This document shows, piece by piece, positions 26,999 through 37,170 of a DNA stretch of 47,762 nt. Origin of the DNA: Candidatus Thioglobus perditus (lineage in GTDB: Bacteria; Pseudomonadota; Gammaproteobacteria; PS1; Pseudothioglobaceae); NCBI GenBank assembly GCA_002909145.1, contig PNQY01000087.1:1-47762 (forward strand). The letters are read 5' to 3'. The position numbers and the translations under genes were made by a program. Under the pieces are notes generated by a model. The model was not told where the DNA came from and did not search any database. It saw only the letters and a list, made by a program, of their open reading frames with translations. The number at the start of each line of letters is the position of its first letter. Positions within the stretch are counted from its first letter, which is position 1.

Positions 26999-28039
26999 TC
27001 CACTCAACAAATCTCTAGCTTCTTGATTATCGTTTTTCTTAAGCTTGTCCAGCCAATATCTAGCCTTTCTTATTGATTTTTCCGTTCCAACGCCGTTTAT
27101 ATAAAGCTTGGCAACTTCTAATTGCGCCTTCTCGTGTCCTTTTCTTGCTGCAGCAATAGTAAAACTATATGACTTTTCTAAATCTTTCTTAACCCCGTCA
27201 CCATTTTTATAATGCCTAGCAATATCTAAATACGCATCTAAATTTCCAGCATCTAAAGACTGACGGTACAGTTTGTGTGATTTTTTATAATCTATTTCAA
27301 TACCCAGACCATAGTCATACATATTCGCTAATTTATAACCAAGGCCCTCATCTCCTTCTTTGTATGCTTGCAAATAATAGTCAAATGTTTTTTTTGGATT
27401 CTTCTCTACTGCTAATCCATTCTCATAGAAATACGCAAGTCTTGATTTGGACTTTGTATTTCCGCCAGATACAGATTTTTTATACCAATTTAGCGCATTT
27501 GCAAAATCCTTTGAATCTTCATAAACTTTAGCAACAAAATACTGGGCTTCACTACTCCCAGAATTAGCAGCTGCAATGCGCCACTTATTTGCCAATAGTT
27601 GGTTTTTATTAACACCATTGCCATTTTCATACATCGATGCTAAATTATTTTGCGCATCAGCATATCCACCTTTAGCAGATAGCTTTATCCAATTGAATGC
27701 TACCTCAACATTACGTTCAACCCCAACACCTAAAAAATACATAGATCCAAGATCATATTGAGATTTGGCATGACCTTTTTCTGCAGCCTTGGTTAAATAT
27801 TCAATGCCTTTTGTGTCATCAATTTCAACACCTTTACCATTAATATATAGAAAACCTAGTGCGTTTATAGCATCTAAATCACCAAGTTTTGCAGCATATT
27901 CAAAGGCGGATTTTGCTTTTTTATAATCCTTTCCGGTGACTATAGTTCCATAATAATAGTCCTTTCCTCTTTGATACAAAGACAATTCAGCAGAAACTAA
28001 ATTTGATATCAATATAGAAAGAATTAACAAATATTTCAT
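26984..28039 (-). CDS. Exported Sel1-repeat protein
   Basis: A signal peptide (MKYLLILSILISNLVSAE) is followed by about eight Sel1-like repeats of roughly 36 residues with the A-x-x-G-x-x-x-A-x-x-x-L-G-x-x-Y pattern (for example DLDAINALGFLYINGKGVEID). The solenoid should mediate protein binding in the periplasm or outer membrane. I chose ATG 28037-28039 because it opens the signal peptide; a longer frame to 28087 would bury it. The protein is then 351 aa. No enzymatic motif is present and the partner is unknown. A second, shorter Sel1 protein lies at 44873. Confidence 0.82.
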   Translation of the reverse strand: MKYLLILSILISNLVSAELSLYQRGKDYYYGTIVTGKDYKKAKSAFEYAAKLGDLDAINALGFLYINGKGVEIDDTKGIEYLTKAAEKGHAKSQYDLGSMYFLGVGVERNVEVAFNWIKLSAKGGYADAQNNLASMYENGNGVNKNQLLANKWRIAAANSGSSEAQYFVAKVYEDSKDFANALNWYKKSVSGGNTKSKSRLAYFYENGLAVEKNPKKTFDYYLQAYKEGDEGLGYKLANMYDYGLGIEIDYKKSHKLYRQSLDAGNLDAYLDIARHYKNGDGVKKDLEKSYSFTIAAARKGHEKAQLEVAKLYINGVGTEKSIRKARYWLDKLKKNDNQEARDLLSGLNKR

Positions 28040-28087
28040 AAGTACAAATTGTAAACTATAAATAATTTCAATTATAAAAATAACCAA

Positions 28088-28299
28088 ATAATGGCAATCA
28101 TAAGTGAACTTGGATTGCCAGCCATTATTATTTTAAAATGGGGTTTAAGGTTTTTATACTGTCAACTATAACATAATATGAAACGATGTATATTTACCCA
28201 AATTATTGTTTGATATATGCTTGCATTATTTTGCAAGAATCCTAAGATATAAAACATTAGGTAAATTACAAAAAAATATCTCGCAAAGCAACAAGATAT
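28088..28299. promoter_or_regulatory. Inverted repeats between the Sel1 gene and metY
   Basis: This 299-bp divergent gap has four inverted repeats: ATAATGGCAATC/GATTGCC-a-GCCATTAT (28088-28128), CTTGCA/TGCAAG (28220-28237), CCTAA/TTAGG (28241-28261) and ATATCT/AGATAT (28276-28299). The last three lie just before metY, where its promoter must be. I could not match them to a SAM riboswitch or a known Met operator. Confidence 0.35.
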
Positions 28300-28338
28300 G
28301 GTTATCATTATAATTTTATAAATTAACAAAGAGCAATT

Positions 28339-29610
28339 ATGAAGCTAGAATCTATCGCCCTACATCAAGGATATAAATCTGAAGAAACTACAAAAGCTGC
28401 AGCCGTTCCTATTTATCAAACAACATCATATACGTTTGACAACACTCAGCATGGTGCAGATCTATTCGATCTTAAAGTACCGGGTAATATTTATACCCGT
28501 ATTATGAATCCAACCACCGATGTATTGGAACAACGTATAAGCGCTATGGAAGGTGGAATTGGTGCACTAGCACTCGCTTCTGGTATGGCTGCAATTACTT
28601 ACTCACTACAAAGCATCTGTGAAGTTGGTGATAACATTGTCAGCACCAGTCAGCTATATGGTGGTACTTACAACCTTTTTGCACATTCACTGCCAAGACA
28701 AGGGGTTGAGGCGCGTTTGATCGCGCATGATGATTATGAAGGCTTTGAAAAAGCTATAGATAATAAAACTAAAGCAGTATTTTGTGAATCTATCGGCAAC
28801 CCCGCTGGTAATGTTGTGGATATTGCTAGGCTAGCTGAAATTGCTCATAATCATGGTGTGCCACTGATTGTTGATAATACTGTTGCTACGCCATATTTGT
28901 GTCGCCCTTTCGATCTTGGCGCCGACATTGTTGTGCATTCTCTTACCAAATATATTGGTGGACATGGGACCTCTATTGGTGGTGTGATTATTGATTCTGG
29001 AAAGTTTGATTGGGCTGCTAATAAAGAGCGCTTCCCAATGCTAAATGAACCAGACCCTTCTTATCATGGTGTTATTTATACAGAAGCGTTAGGTGAGGCT
29101 GCTTATATTGGTCGTTGCCGAGTTGTGCCATTAAGAAATACAGGTGCCGCTATCTCGCCAATGAATTCATTTCAAATCTTACAAGGACTAGAGACATTGA
29201 GTCTTCGTATGGATCGTCACTGTGAGAATGCTGAAAAGTTGGCGCAATATCTGCAAAATCATAATAAAGTAGAGTGGGTTAACTATGCAGCACTGCCAAA
29301 TAGTCCTTATTTTGAGAGCTGCCAAAAAACCACAGGTGGTCAAGCCTCAGGTATTTTAAGCTTTGGTATTAAAGGTGGTATCGAAGCAGGTACGAAATTT
29401 ATTGATGCTTTAGAAATGATTCTTCGTCTTGTTAACATTGGTGATGCTAAATCCTTAGCCTGTCATCCAGCCTCAACAACTCATCGCCAGCTTAACGAAG
29501 AAGAATTGGCCAGCGCAGGTGTTAGCTCTGACCTAATAAGAATATCGGTTGGTATTGAGCATATTGACGATATTATTGACGATGTTAGTCAGGCATTAGA
29601 TAAGGCCTAA
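28339..29610 (+). CDS. metY: O-acetylhomoserine sulfhydrylase (aminocarboxypropyltransferase)
   Basis: This 423-aa PLP enzyme of the Cys/Met metabolism family makes homocysteine directly from O-acetylhomoserine and sulfide. The PLP lysine lies in [29 protein letters not shown] and ALASGMAAI are substrate and PLP contacts, and [12 protein letters not shown] holds the PLP aspartate. The long insertion ([21 protein letters not shown]) distinguishes MetY from MetB/MetZ. Direct sulfhydrylation suits an organism rich in reduced sulfur. It stands alone, followed by a strong hairpin. Confidence 0.93.
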   Translation: MKLESIALHQGYKSEETTKAAAVPIYQTTSYTFDNTQHGADLFDLKVPGNIYTRIMNPTTDVLEQRISAMEGGIGALALASGMAAITYSLQSICEVGDNIVSTSQLYGGTYNLFAHSLPRQGVEARLIAHDDYEGFEKAIDNKTKAVFCESIGNPAGNVVDIARLAEIAHNHGVPLIVDNTVATPYLCRPFDLGADIVVHSLTKYIGGHGTSIGGVIIDSGKFDWAANKERFPMLNEPDPSYHGVIYTEALGEAAYIGRCRVVPLRNTGAAISPMNSFQILQGLETLSLRMDRHCENAEKLAQYLQNHNKVEWVNYAALPNSPYFESCQKTTGGQASGILSFGIKGGIEAGTKFIDALEMILRLVNIGDAKSLACHPASTTHRQLNEEELASAGVSSDLIRISVGIEHIDDIIDDVSQALDKA

Positions 29611-29683
29611 TAAGTTAAAAATAGATCGCGCGCCTTGCTAAAGGTTTATATAAATTTAATTATATTCATTTTTTAAATATCAA

Positions 29684-29708
29684 GTTTATCTCTGTTAAAG
29701 AGATAAAC
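29684..29708. terminator. Hairpin between convergent metY and the nitroreductase gene
   Basis: GTTTATCTCT (29684-29693), loop GTTAA and AGAGATAAAC (29699-29708) form a perfect 10-bp stem. It lies 74 bp past metY and 41 bp past the end of the nitroreductase gene, as expected of a bidirectional terminator, although T-tracts are weak on both sides. Confidence 0.6.
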
Positions 29709-29748
29709 ATCAAGGTTATTTATAGCTTGGCGCTCAAGTATTATTTTA

Positions 29749-30414
29749 TCAGTCGAAATAACGTACTATCTTATCAAGGTCTTCTCGCTCAGTACGATAA
29801 CTGTTAATCAAATGGTCGGTGTCTTCATAACCTAAAGCCATGCCACAAATTAGCATTTGGTCATCACCATAATCCAACACCTCTCTGGCAATCTCTGGAT
29901 ATTCGGCCAAAGCTGCCTGTGGGCAGGTGCTCAAACCGTGCTCAGTGGCTGAGAGCATCACTGACTGTAAAAACATACCATAATCTAAGTAAGATCCAGT
30001 TTCCATAACTTTATCCATAAAGAATAGTAGCATCACCGGTGCATCAAAAGCGCGATAATTTGCCGCCCATTGATCCGTTTGACGTGCTCTATCTTCTCTA
30101 GAAATCTCTAGAGTTGAATACATTAACAACCCACAAGCCTTACGGCGCTCTTTGTATGCCCCTTGCCAATCTAGTGGATAGTACTGATAATCCATCTCAC
30201 CCTTGGTGCCAGATCTAAAGGTTTCTTCCATTTTTTTACCAAGTTTCTGCTTGGTTTCACCGGTAATAACTGCCACTTGCCAAGGTTGGGTATTCACCCC
30301 TGAAGGGGCATTTTTTGCTTGTTCTAGAACGGCATTGATTAGATCAGTTGGTACAGCTTTATCTAAAAAAGCTCGTACCGATTTTCTATTCTCTAGTGCA
30401 TTTTTAACATCCAT
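29749..30414 (-). CDS. Nitroreductase-family flavoprotein
   Basis: The 221-aa protein is an FMN-dependent oxidoreductase of the nitroreductase superfamily. RKSVRAFLDKAVP near the N-terminus and APSGVNTQPWQVAVITG (36-52) bind FMN. A C-terminal CGMALGYED completes the fold. It resembles the PnbA/NfnB-like group, but the substrate cannot be read from sequence. It is the last gene of the propionate operon, 19 bp after the metallo-hydrolase, so a role in handling an enoyl or quinone intermediate of that pathway is conceivable only as speculation. Confidence 0.85.
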   Translation of the reverse strand: MDVKNALENRKSVRAFLDKAVPTDLINAVLEQAKNAPSGVNTQPWQVAVITGETKQKLGKKMEETFRSGTKGEMDYQYYPLDWQGAYKERRKACGLLMYSTLEISREDRARQTDQWAANYRAFDAPVMLLFFMDKVMETGSYLDYGMFLQSVMLSATEHGLSTCPQAALAEYPEIAREVLDYGDDQMLICGMALGYEDTDHLINSYRTEREDLDKIVRYFD

Positions 30415-30433
30415 ATAACTCTCCTTAAAAGTT

Positions 30434-31378
30434 TTAACTTTGATTTAATCGTTTTTGCCAAAAAATCAAACCTTGAGTATTAAGGTTCACATCATTAGCG
30501 AGTTTTTTTCGCGCTGCTTCAAGATTTTCAATACCTCTGGCGGCCAATGAAACTAGTAAATTCTCCATCATTAATTCTTCAATCAGCATCTGTGCATCTT
30601 CCTTATCATGGTATGCAATAGCCAAATCAGTCATCATTTTAACGCCACTTTTAAGCTCATTAACCACCGCTATACTAGGACTTATAGCGCCAAAATGCGT
30701 GAGCATAATGCGTTGTGGTTGGTAGTCCATAATCCGATCAATGCTTTTAATCATCTCATCAGGATCAAACTGTACAGGTGTAGTTGTTGGGAAGATAAAC
30801 ACCTGGCCTGGCGTGTCAAAATCACGATAAGATAGACCAAAGGTGTCACCAGTAAACATAGAGCCACTATTTTGATCCCAAACACAAAAATGATGTCGAG
30901 CATGACCTGGCGTGTCTAGAAATTTAAGCTTTCTGCCGGATAAATCCACCTCAAAACCATCAGATGCTTCAATCACACGCATCTCATCAACCGGGACTAT
31001 CTCGCCATACAGTCGAACAAATTTCTCCTCACCATACACAGCAATGGTACCAGCAATCAGCTTGGAAGGATCAATCAGGTGTCTAGCACCACGTGGATGC
31101 ACTACCAAGGAGGCGTTTTCGCAACGCTGCATAAGGCTGCCAGCACCACCAGCATGATCCAAATGCACATGGGTAGTAATGATGTACTTCACATGAGAAA
31201 AATCCAAGTTTTGTGTAATAAGTAATTTTTCAATATCTATCACGCTATGCGCTGTACCGGTTTCAATAATGGCAACCTGGTTGCCTTCTCTTAACAAGTA
31301 AACAGCCGCCACATCTTCGCTGATGTAGCAAGCATCAATAAGACTAATCCCCTGTCCTAGGTCGATAATCTCACTCAT
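30434..31378 (-). CDS. Metallo-beta-lactamase-fold hydrolase
   Basis: This 314-aa protein has the zinc motif HVHLDH at 70-75 (TTHVHLDHAGG). A third ligand lies in TPGHARHHF, the bridging aspartate in FTGDTFG, and the last histidine in LTHFGA, so the dinuclear site is complete. A helical C-terminal region of about 60 residues follows. Closest in layout are glyoxalase-II-like or thioesterase-like MBL proteins. Its start overlaps the prpE stop by one base, so it is translated with the propionate genes. Hydrolysis of an acyl-CoA or lactone by-product is a possibility, not shown. Confidence 0.85.
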   Translation of the reverse strand: MSEIIDLGQGISLIDACYISEDVAAVYLLREGNQVAIIETGTAHSVIDIEKLLITQNLDFSHVKYIITTHVHLDHAGGAGSLMQRCENASLVVHPRGARHLIDPSKLIAGTIAVYGEEKFVRLYGEIVPVDEMRVIEASDGFEVDLSGRKLKFLDTPGHARHHFCVWDQNSGSMFTGDTFGLSYRDFDTPGQVFIFPTTTPVQFDPDEMIKSIDRIMDYQPQRIMLTHFGAISPSIAVVNELKSGVKMMTDLAIAYHDKEDAQMLIEELMMENLLVSLAARGIENLEAARKKLANDVNLNTQGLIFWQKRLNQS

Positions 31379-33255
31379 TAGCGCTCGTTAATTTTGTCTT
31401 TAATTTCATCTAAAATAGCTGGATCATCAATGGTTGAAGGCATCACATAGGATTCACCATCTACAATCTGACGCATGGTCTTTCTAAGAATCTTGCCAGA
31501 ACGGGTTTTTGGCAGACGCTCAACAATTAAACTTTCTTTGTAACAAGCCACCGCGCCAATCTTCTCTCGCACCATTTGTACCAGATCTTGTTTAATCCCT
31601 TCTACATCGGCCTCAACACCAGCTTTAAGCACCACAAAACCTAGCGGCATTTGACCCTTAAGCTCATCAGAGCGACCCACCACTGCACATTCTGCAACGG
31701 CATCGTGCTTACCAACAATCTCTTCCATCTCACCAGTGGAGAGTCTGTGACCTGAGACGTTAATCACATCATCTGTACGACCCATAACAAATAGATAACC
31801 CTCTTCATCAATATAGCCACCATCACCACTGACATAAAAACCCGGAAAGGTTTCTAGATATCCCGATTTAAAGCGCTCTAAATCGCCCCAAATGTTGGTT
31901 AAAGAACTAGGTGGCATTGGTAATTTAACCGAAATATTACCCTGCACGCCGGCTGGTAATTCTTCGCCATTGTCATCAAGAATATGCACATCAAAACCTG
32001 GCGCTGGCACCGTAGAAGATCCCGGTTTAACTGGCATTAACTCCACACCTGCCATATTGGCTGAGATTGCCCAACCGGTTTCAGTCTGCCACCAATGGTC
32101 AATAACTGGAACCGTAAAATGAGCACTCAACCACTCATAAGTTGGAGGATCAAGACGCTCACCAGCAGCAAACAAATACTTTAGTGATGACAGGTTGTAT
32201 TTTTTAATAAGCTCACCATTTGGATCTTCTTTCTTGATTGCACGATAAGCGGTTGGTGCAGTAAATAAAGCCTTAACTTGATACTGCTCAATCACGCGCC
32301 AAAATGCACCAGCATCTGGAGTCATAATTGGCTTACCTTCGTAAAATACCGTGGTGCAACCTTGTAGTAGTGGCGCGTAAACAATATAAGAGTGACCAAC
32401 CACCCAGCCCACATCCGATGCTGAAAAGAACACATCCCCTGGGTCCATATCGTAGATCGCTTTCATTGAGTATTTCATAGCCACCGCATGACCAGCATTC
32501 TCTCTAACAACGCCTTTAGGCTTACCAGTGGTACCTGAAGTGTAGAGAATATAAAGTAGATCATCACCACGAACTGGAGTGCATTCTGCCGGCTCAACCA
32601 TCTCAACCGTATTCTTCCAATCGACATCACGACCTTCAATCAAAGCAGCTTCAGCTTGTTCTCTTTGGTAGATGATACAACCCTCTACCTTGTGTTCAGC
32701 CAGATCAATAGCTGCATTTAGTAGTGGCTTGTATTCGACCACGCGTTGAATTTCAATACCGCAGGAGGCACTTATAATTAACTTAGGTTTAGCATCATTA
32801 ATACGCACTGCCAACTCAGACGCAGCAAAACCACCAAACACTACCGAGTGAATCGCTCCCAAACGGGCACAAGCCAACATCGCCATAGCCGCCTCAGGAA
32901 TCATTGGCATATAGATAATCACACGATCGCCTTTTTCCACACCTTGTGCTTTAAGCATGCCAGCGACTTTTGCGACCTCATCTCTAAGCTGACGATAAGT
33001 GTAAGAGCGCTCAGTACTGGTAACAGGCGAATCATATATCAGTGCTGTTTGTTCGCCTCGACCGTTATTAACATGATAATCTAATGCCATATGGCAGGTG
33101 TTCATCTGCGCATCCGCAAACCAATGATGAATACCGTGCTCGTCTTCTGAAAGTACCTGCCCTGCAGGCTCAAACCATTCCAGGGTATTGGATTTTTCTC
33201 GCCAAAACTCTTCTGGATTGTTCTTTGATGCCTCTAATTCTTTTTGATAGCTCAT
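31378..33255 (-). CDS. prpE: Propionate-CoA ligase
   Basis: The 625-aa AMP-forming acyl-CoA synthetase activates propionate to propionyl-CoA. An N-terminal ACAS_N region is followed by the AMP-binding loop YTSGTTGKPKGVV and WWQTETGWAI. The C-terminal KTRSGKILRKTMR carries the acetylatable lysine. Length and the WFADAQMNTCHMALDYH start match PrpE rather than Acs, and the prp context confirms it. It follows prpF after 119 bp, the largest gap in the operon, with AGGAG before its ATG. Confidence 0.93.
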   Translation of the reverse strand: MSYQKELEASKNNPEEFWREKSNTLEWFEPAGQVLSEDEHGIHHWFADAQMNTCHMALDYHVNNGRGEQTALIYDSPVTSTERSYTYRQLRDEVAKVAGMLKAQGVEKGDRVIIYMPMIPEAAMAMLACARLGAIHSVVFGGFAASELAVRINDAKPKLIISASCGIEIQRVVEYKPLLNAAIDLAEHKVEGCIIYQREQAEAALIEGRDVDWKNTVEMVEPAECTPVRGDDLLYILYTSGTTGKPKGVVRENAGHAVAMKYSMKAIYDMDPGDVFFSASDVGWVVGHSYIVYAPLLQGCTTVFYEGKPIMTPDAGAFWRVIEQYQVKALFTAPTAYRAIKKEDPNGELIKKYNLSSLKYLFAAGERLDPPTYEWLSAHFTVPVIDHWWQTETGWAISANMAGVELMPVKPGSSTVPAPGFDVHILDDNGEELPAGVQGNISVKLPMPPSSLTNIWGDLERFKSGYLETFPGFYVSGDGGYIDEEGYLFVMGRTDDVINVSGHRLSTGEMEEIVGKHDAVAECAVVGRSDELKGQMPLGFVVLKAGVEADVEGIKQDLVQMVREKIGAVACYKESLIVERLPKTRSGKILRKTMRQIVDGESYVMPSTIDDPAILDEIKDKINER

Positions 33256-33374
33256 TTTTATCTCCTCTTAATATCAGCCCAGCTTAAAAAACCTTTACAG
33301 CTTGACGTGTTGTTTTATTTTATCTCTTAACTCTATATTAACTTATTACCTATTGCTCACTGTAGATGACATGA

Positions 33375-34553
33375 TTAAAAGCCATCATCAGGAATATACA
33401 CTGAGCCCTTCATTAAAACTCTTGCGCTACGACTCATAATCACTTTATTTGCAATCCACTCAGACTCTTCTTTCACCGTCTCTGCCCCAACTTTTAGTGT
33501 ACCAGAGGGATGGCCAAACCTAACGGATTCGAACTCAAAACCGCCAGCAGCCAAATTAACCAAAGTTCCAGGAATGGTAGCTGCAACTCCGATCGCCACC
33601 GCAGCCGTTCCCATCATTGCATGATGCAACAACCCCATAGATAAGGCGCGAACATTTAGATCAATGCTGCTCTTGTTAATTTCTTTACCACTTGAGGCAG
33701 TATAACCTTGGGCTTTGCCGACAAAAGCCACCTTAGGGGTGTGTTGACGCGTGGCAGCTTCTTCAAGTTTGTCAATCAAACCCATTTTGATAGCTCCATA
33801 CGCACGTATGGTTTCAAACATAGCCAATGCTTTTTCATCACCATTAATGTCTGCTTGCAATTCGCTACCCGTATAACCAACATCTTCAGCATTTAAAAAT
33901 ATCGTTGGAATACCAGCGTTGATCATCGTTACTTTAAATGTACCAATGCCTGGAACCTCTAAATTGTCTACCAGACTACCCGTCGGGAACATAGCGTTAG
34001 AACTATCCACAGGACTTATAAATTCAATCTGCACTTCGGCTGCTGGAAAAGTTACCCCATCCAACTCAAAATCACCGCTTTCTTGCACCTGTCCATTGGC
34101 TATTGGCACTTTTGCCACAATGGTTTTGCTGATATTTTTCTGCCAAATGCGAACCGTAGCAATACCATTCTCAGGAACACGGCTTGCGTCAACCAGACCG
34201 CTGCTAATAGCAAAAGATCCTACTGCTGCAGTGAGATTTCCACAATTACCACTCCAGTCGACAAAAGGCTTATCAATTGATACTTGACCAAACAAATAGT
34301 CAACATCGTGATTATGTTTTGAGCTTTTCGAGAGAATAACCGTTTTACTGGTACTTGAGGTTGCACCACCCATACCGTCAGTTTGTTTGCCATACGGATC
34401 AGGACTGCCAATCACACGAAGCAACATATTATCGCGTGACTCACCCGCAACTTGGCACGACTCGGGCAGATCTTCTAGACTGAAAAATACCCCTTTACTG
34501 GTGCCACCACGCATATAAGTGGCAGAAATACCTATTTGCGCTGCAAAGCTCAC
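33375..34553 (-). CDS. prpF: AcnD-accessory protein PrpF, 2-methylaconitate isomerase
   Basis: The 392-aa protein has a diaminopimelate-epimerase-like fold and isomerises the 2-methylaconitate product of AcnD so that aconitase can finish the conversion. The start of the domain is IGISATYMRGGTSKGVFF; a GMGGATSSTSKT segment and WSGNCGNLTAAVGSFA follow. I chose GTG 34551-34553, which overlaps the acnD TGA as GTGA. An ATG at 34646 would add 31 unconserved residues inside acnD. Confidence 0.92.
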   Translation of the reverse strand: MSFAAQIGISATYMRGGTSKGVFFSLEDLPESCQVAGESRDNMLLRVIGSPDPYGKQTDGMGGATSSTSKTVILSKSSKHNHDVDYLFGQVSIDKPFVDWSGNCGNLTAAVGSFAISSGLVDASRVPENGIATVRIWQKNISKTIVAKVPIANGQVQESGDFELDGVTFPAAEVQIEFISPVDSSNAMFPTGSLVDNLEVPGIGTFKVTMINAGIPTIFLNAEDVGYTGSELQADINGDEKALAMFETIRAYGAIKMGLIDKLEEAATRQHTPKVAFVGKAQGYTASSGKEINKSSIDLNVRALSMGLLHHAMMGTAAVAIGVAATIPGTLVNLAAGGFEFESVRFGHPSGTLKVGAETVKEESEWIANKVIMSRSARVLMKGSVYIPDDGF

Positions 34554-37156
34554 GACGCACTCCCTTCTAAGAAGTCTTGGGCAAAACGCTGTAGAACTCC
34601 GCCGGCTGAGTAGACACGCACTTCTGCTGCAGTATCTAGACGACACCTAACACTTATGTTCTGAATATCACCATTAGCACGTGTCATTTTCACTCTTAAC
34701 AAGGCGCCAGGAGCAATCTCACCCTCAACATCAAATGTTTCTGTGCCATCAATATCATAAGTTTTGCGCGTCTCTCCAGTACTAAATTCAAGTGGCAAAA
34801 TACCCATACCCACAAGATTAGTACGATGAATACGCTCAAAACCCTCAGCAACAATGGTTTCAACACCGGCTAGGCGAACACCTTTTGCCGCCCAATCTCG
34901 GGAAGATCCCTGGCCATAGTCTGCACCAGCAATAATAATCAGTGGTTGAGCACGATCCATATAGGTTTCAATCGCCTCCCACATACGCATCTGCTTGCCT
35001 TCTGGCTCAACACGTGCGAGTGATCCTTGGGTAATTTCTCCTTCACTATCACGACACATTTCATTTAACAACTTAGGATTGGCAAAAGTAGCACGTTGCG
35101 CGGTTATGTGGTCACCACGATGCGTTGCATAAGAATTAAAATCTTCTTCTGGCAGGCCCATCTTGTGTAGGTATGCGCCGGCAGCACTCTCGAGCATAAT
35201 GGCATTGGATGGTGACAGATGGTCCGTGGTAATATTGTCACCAAGCACTGCCAGAGGACGCATACCTTTCATAGTTCGCTCACCTGCCAAGGCTCCTTCC
35301 CAATACGGTGGACGACTGATGTAAGTACTTTTATCGTCCCAATTATACAAAGGACTGCTTGCAGATTGCACCACTCCAAGATCAAACATTGGGTTGTATA
35401 TCTGCTGAAACATTTCTGGCTTCACACTGGTCTTAATAATATCATCAATCTCCTCATCTGAAGGCCAAATATCTTTCAAAGTGATTGGATTACCATCTGC
35501 ATCATTACCCAAACTATCTTTTTCAATGTCAAAGCGCATAGTGCCAGCAATAGCATAAGCAACCACCAGTGGCGGTGAGGCTAAGAAGGCTTGTTTAGCA
35601 TAAGGATGAATACGTCCATCAAAATTACGATTACCCGACAGTACAGCTGTTGTATACAAATCGCGATCGATTATTTCTTCTTGGATTAAAGGATCAAGCG
35701 CACCAGACATACCATTACAGGTTGTACAGGCAAAACCAACAATACCAAAACCCAGTCTCTCAAGATCGGTCAATAAATCAGCCTCTTTTAAATAAAGTTC
35801 TGCAACTTTCGAGCCTGGGGCAAAGGAAGTTTTAACCCAAGGCTTGCGAACCAAACCAAGCGCATTTGCCCTGCATGCAACCAAGCCGGCAGCCACAACG
35901 TTTCGTGGATTAGATGTGTTGGTACAAGATGTGATTGCAGCAATAATAACTGCGCCGTCTGGCATTTTGCCCTCGGCCTCCTCAGCCTGTGCTTTACCTA
36001 ACTCCTTAGCAATGCCGCTTGAGGTAAGATCGGCCGTTGGTAGGCGGCGATGAGGATTTGATGGACCGGCCATATTGCGCCCAACCGTTGACAAATCAAA
36101 GCGCAGAACACGCTGATATTTAACCTCAGTCAGCTCATCTGCCCAAAGACCAATTTCTTTTGCATATTGCTCAACCAAAGCCACTTGTTCTGGCGCTCTT
36201 CCGGTTAGCTTAAGGTAGTCAATAGTTTGCTCATCAATATAAAACAATCCGGCCGAGGCACCATATTCTGGAGTCATATTAGAGATAGTTGCACGGTCGC
36301 CAATCGTTAAACCTTTGGTGCCCTCACCAAAGAACTCAAGATAGGATGAAACCACTCTCTTATTACGTAAAAATTCAGTGATGGCTAAGACGACATCAGT
36401 TGCAGTAATGCCCGGCTGACGCTCACCAATTAACTCAACACCGACAATATCTGGTACACGCATCATTGATGGCAGACCTAGCATCACTGTTTCTGCCTCT
36501 AAGCCACCAACACCGATTGCCATAACACCTAATGCATCGACATGCGGTGTGTGTGAGTCGGTACCCACACAGGTATCTGGAAAAGCAACACCATCACGTG
36601 TTTGAATAACAGGTGACATTTTCTCTAAATTAACCTGGTGCATAATGCCATTTCCTGCTGGAATAACATCAACATTTTCAAAAGAGGTTTTGCACCATTC
36701 AATAAAATCAAAACGGTCTTTATTACGGCGATCTTCAATCGTGCGATTTTTCTCAAATGCTTCAGCATCAAAACCTGGCGCCTCCACAGCAAGTGAATGA
36801 TCCACAATCAACTGCGTTTGAACAACCGGATTAACCTTGGCAGGATCACCACCTTGATCTGCAATCGCATCACGTAAACCAGCCAAGTCAACCAGTGCAG
36901 TGAGTCCTAAAATATCATGACAAACGACACGCGCAGGATACCAAGGAAAATCCAACTCCTGCTTATTTTCAATCAGCTGTTTGAGCGAATCTGTCAAAGA
37001 TTCTGGAGCGCAACAACGCACTAGCTGCTCTGCCAAAATCCGAGCAGTATAGGGCAGTTTTACATAGGATCCAGGAGTAATATCTTCAACTGCCTGACGC
37101 ACATCGAAGTAATCTAATTTTGAATCCTGAAGATGCTTACGATAATCTTTATTCAT
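34550..37156 (-). CDS. acnD: Fe/S-dependent 2-methylcitrate dehydratase AcnD
   Basis: This 868-aa aconitase-family enzyme dehydrates 2-methylcitrate. The [4Fe-4S] ligands are in AITSCTNTSNP and FACTTCNG; DSHTPHVDALGVMAIGVGG and the C-terminal swivelling domain (GADYGQGSSRDWAAKG) complete the fold. The prp context and the downstream prpF identify it as AcnD rather than housekeeping AcnA. It replaces PrpD, which is absent from this operon. Start ATG 37156 is 14 bp after prpC. Confidence 0.95.
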   Translation of the reverse strand: MNKDYRKHLQDSKLDYFDVRQAVEDITPGSYVKLPYTARILAEQLVRCCAPESLTDSLKQLIENKQELDFPWYPARVVCHDILGLTALVDLAGLRDAIADQGGDPAKVNPVVQTQLIVDHSLAVEAPGFDAEAFEKNRTIEDRRNKDRFDFIEWCKTSFENVDVIPAGNGIMHQVNLEKMSPVIQTRDGVAFPDTCVGTDSHTPHVDALGVMAIGVGGLEAETVMLGLPSMMRVPDIVGVELIGERQPGITATDVVLAITEFLRNKRVVSSYLEFFGEGTKGLTIGDRATISNMTPEYGASAGLFYIDEQTIDYLKLTGRAPEQVALVEQYAKEIGLWADELTEVKYQRVLRFDLSTVGRNMAGPSNPHRRLPTADLTSSGIAKELGKAQAEEAEGKMPDGAVIIAAITSCTNTSNPRNVVAAGLVACRANALGLVRKPWVKTSFAPGSKVAELYLKEADLLTDLERLGFGIVGFACTTCNGMSGALDPLIQEEIIDRDLYTTAVLSGNRNFDGRIHPYAKQAFLASPPLVVAYAIAGTMRFDIEKDSLGNDADGNPITLKDIWPSDEEIDDIIKTSVKPEMFQQIYNPMFDLGVVQSASSPLYNWDDKSTYISRPPYWEGALAGERTMKGMRPLAVLGDNITTDHLSPSNAIMLESAAGAYLHKMGLPEEDFNSYATHRGDHITAQRATFANPKLLNEMCRDSEGEITQGSLARVEPEGKQMRMWEAIETYMDRAQPLIIIAGADYGQGSSRDWAAKGVRLAGVETIVAEGFERIHRTNLVGMGILPLEFSTGETRKTYDIDGTETFDVEGEIAPGALLRVKMTRANGDIQNISVRCRLDTAAEVRVYSAGGVLQRFAQDFLEGSAS

Positions 37157-37170
37157 TTTTATTTAATTTA

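Noticed and set aside
28040-28087. Longer Sel1 protein starting at 28087
   Set aside because: The extension would place 16 residues before a clean signal peptide that begins at ATG 28039.
28100-28338. SAM riboswitch upstream of metY
   Set aside because: I could not trace the conserved core of SAM-I, SAM-II or SAM/SAH elements; only simple dyads are visible.
34554-34646. Longer prpF starting at ATG 34646
   Set aside because: The extra 31 residues are Arg/Ser/Cys-rich, lie inside acnD and are not PrpF-like; GTG 34553 overlapping the acnD TGA fits much better.
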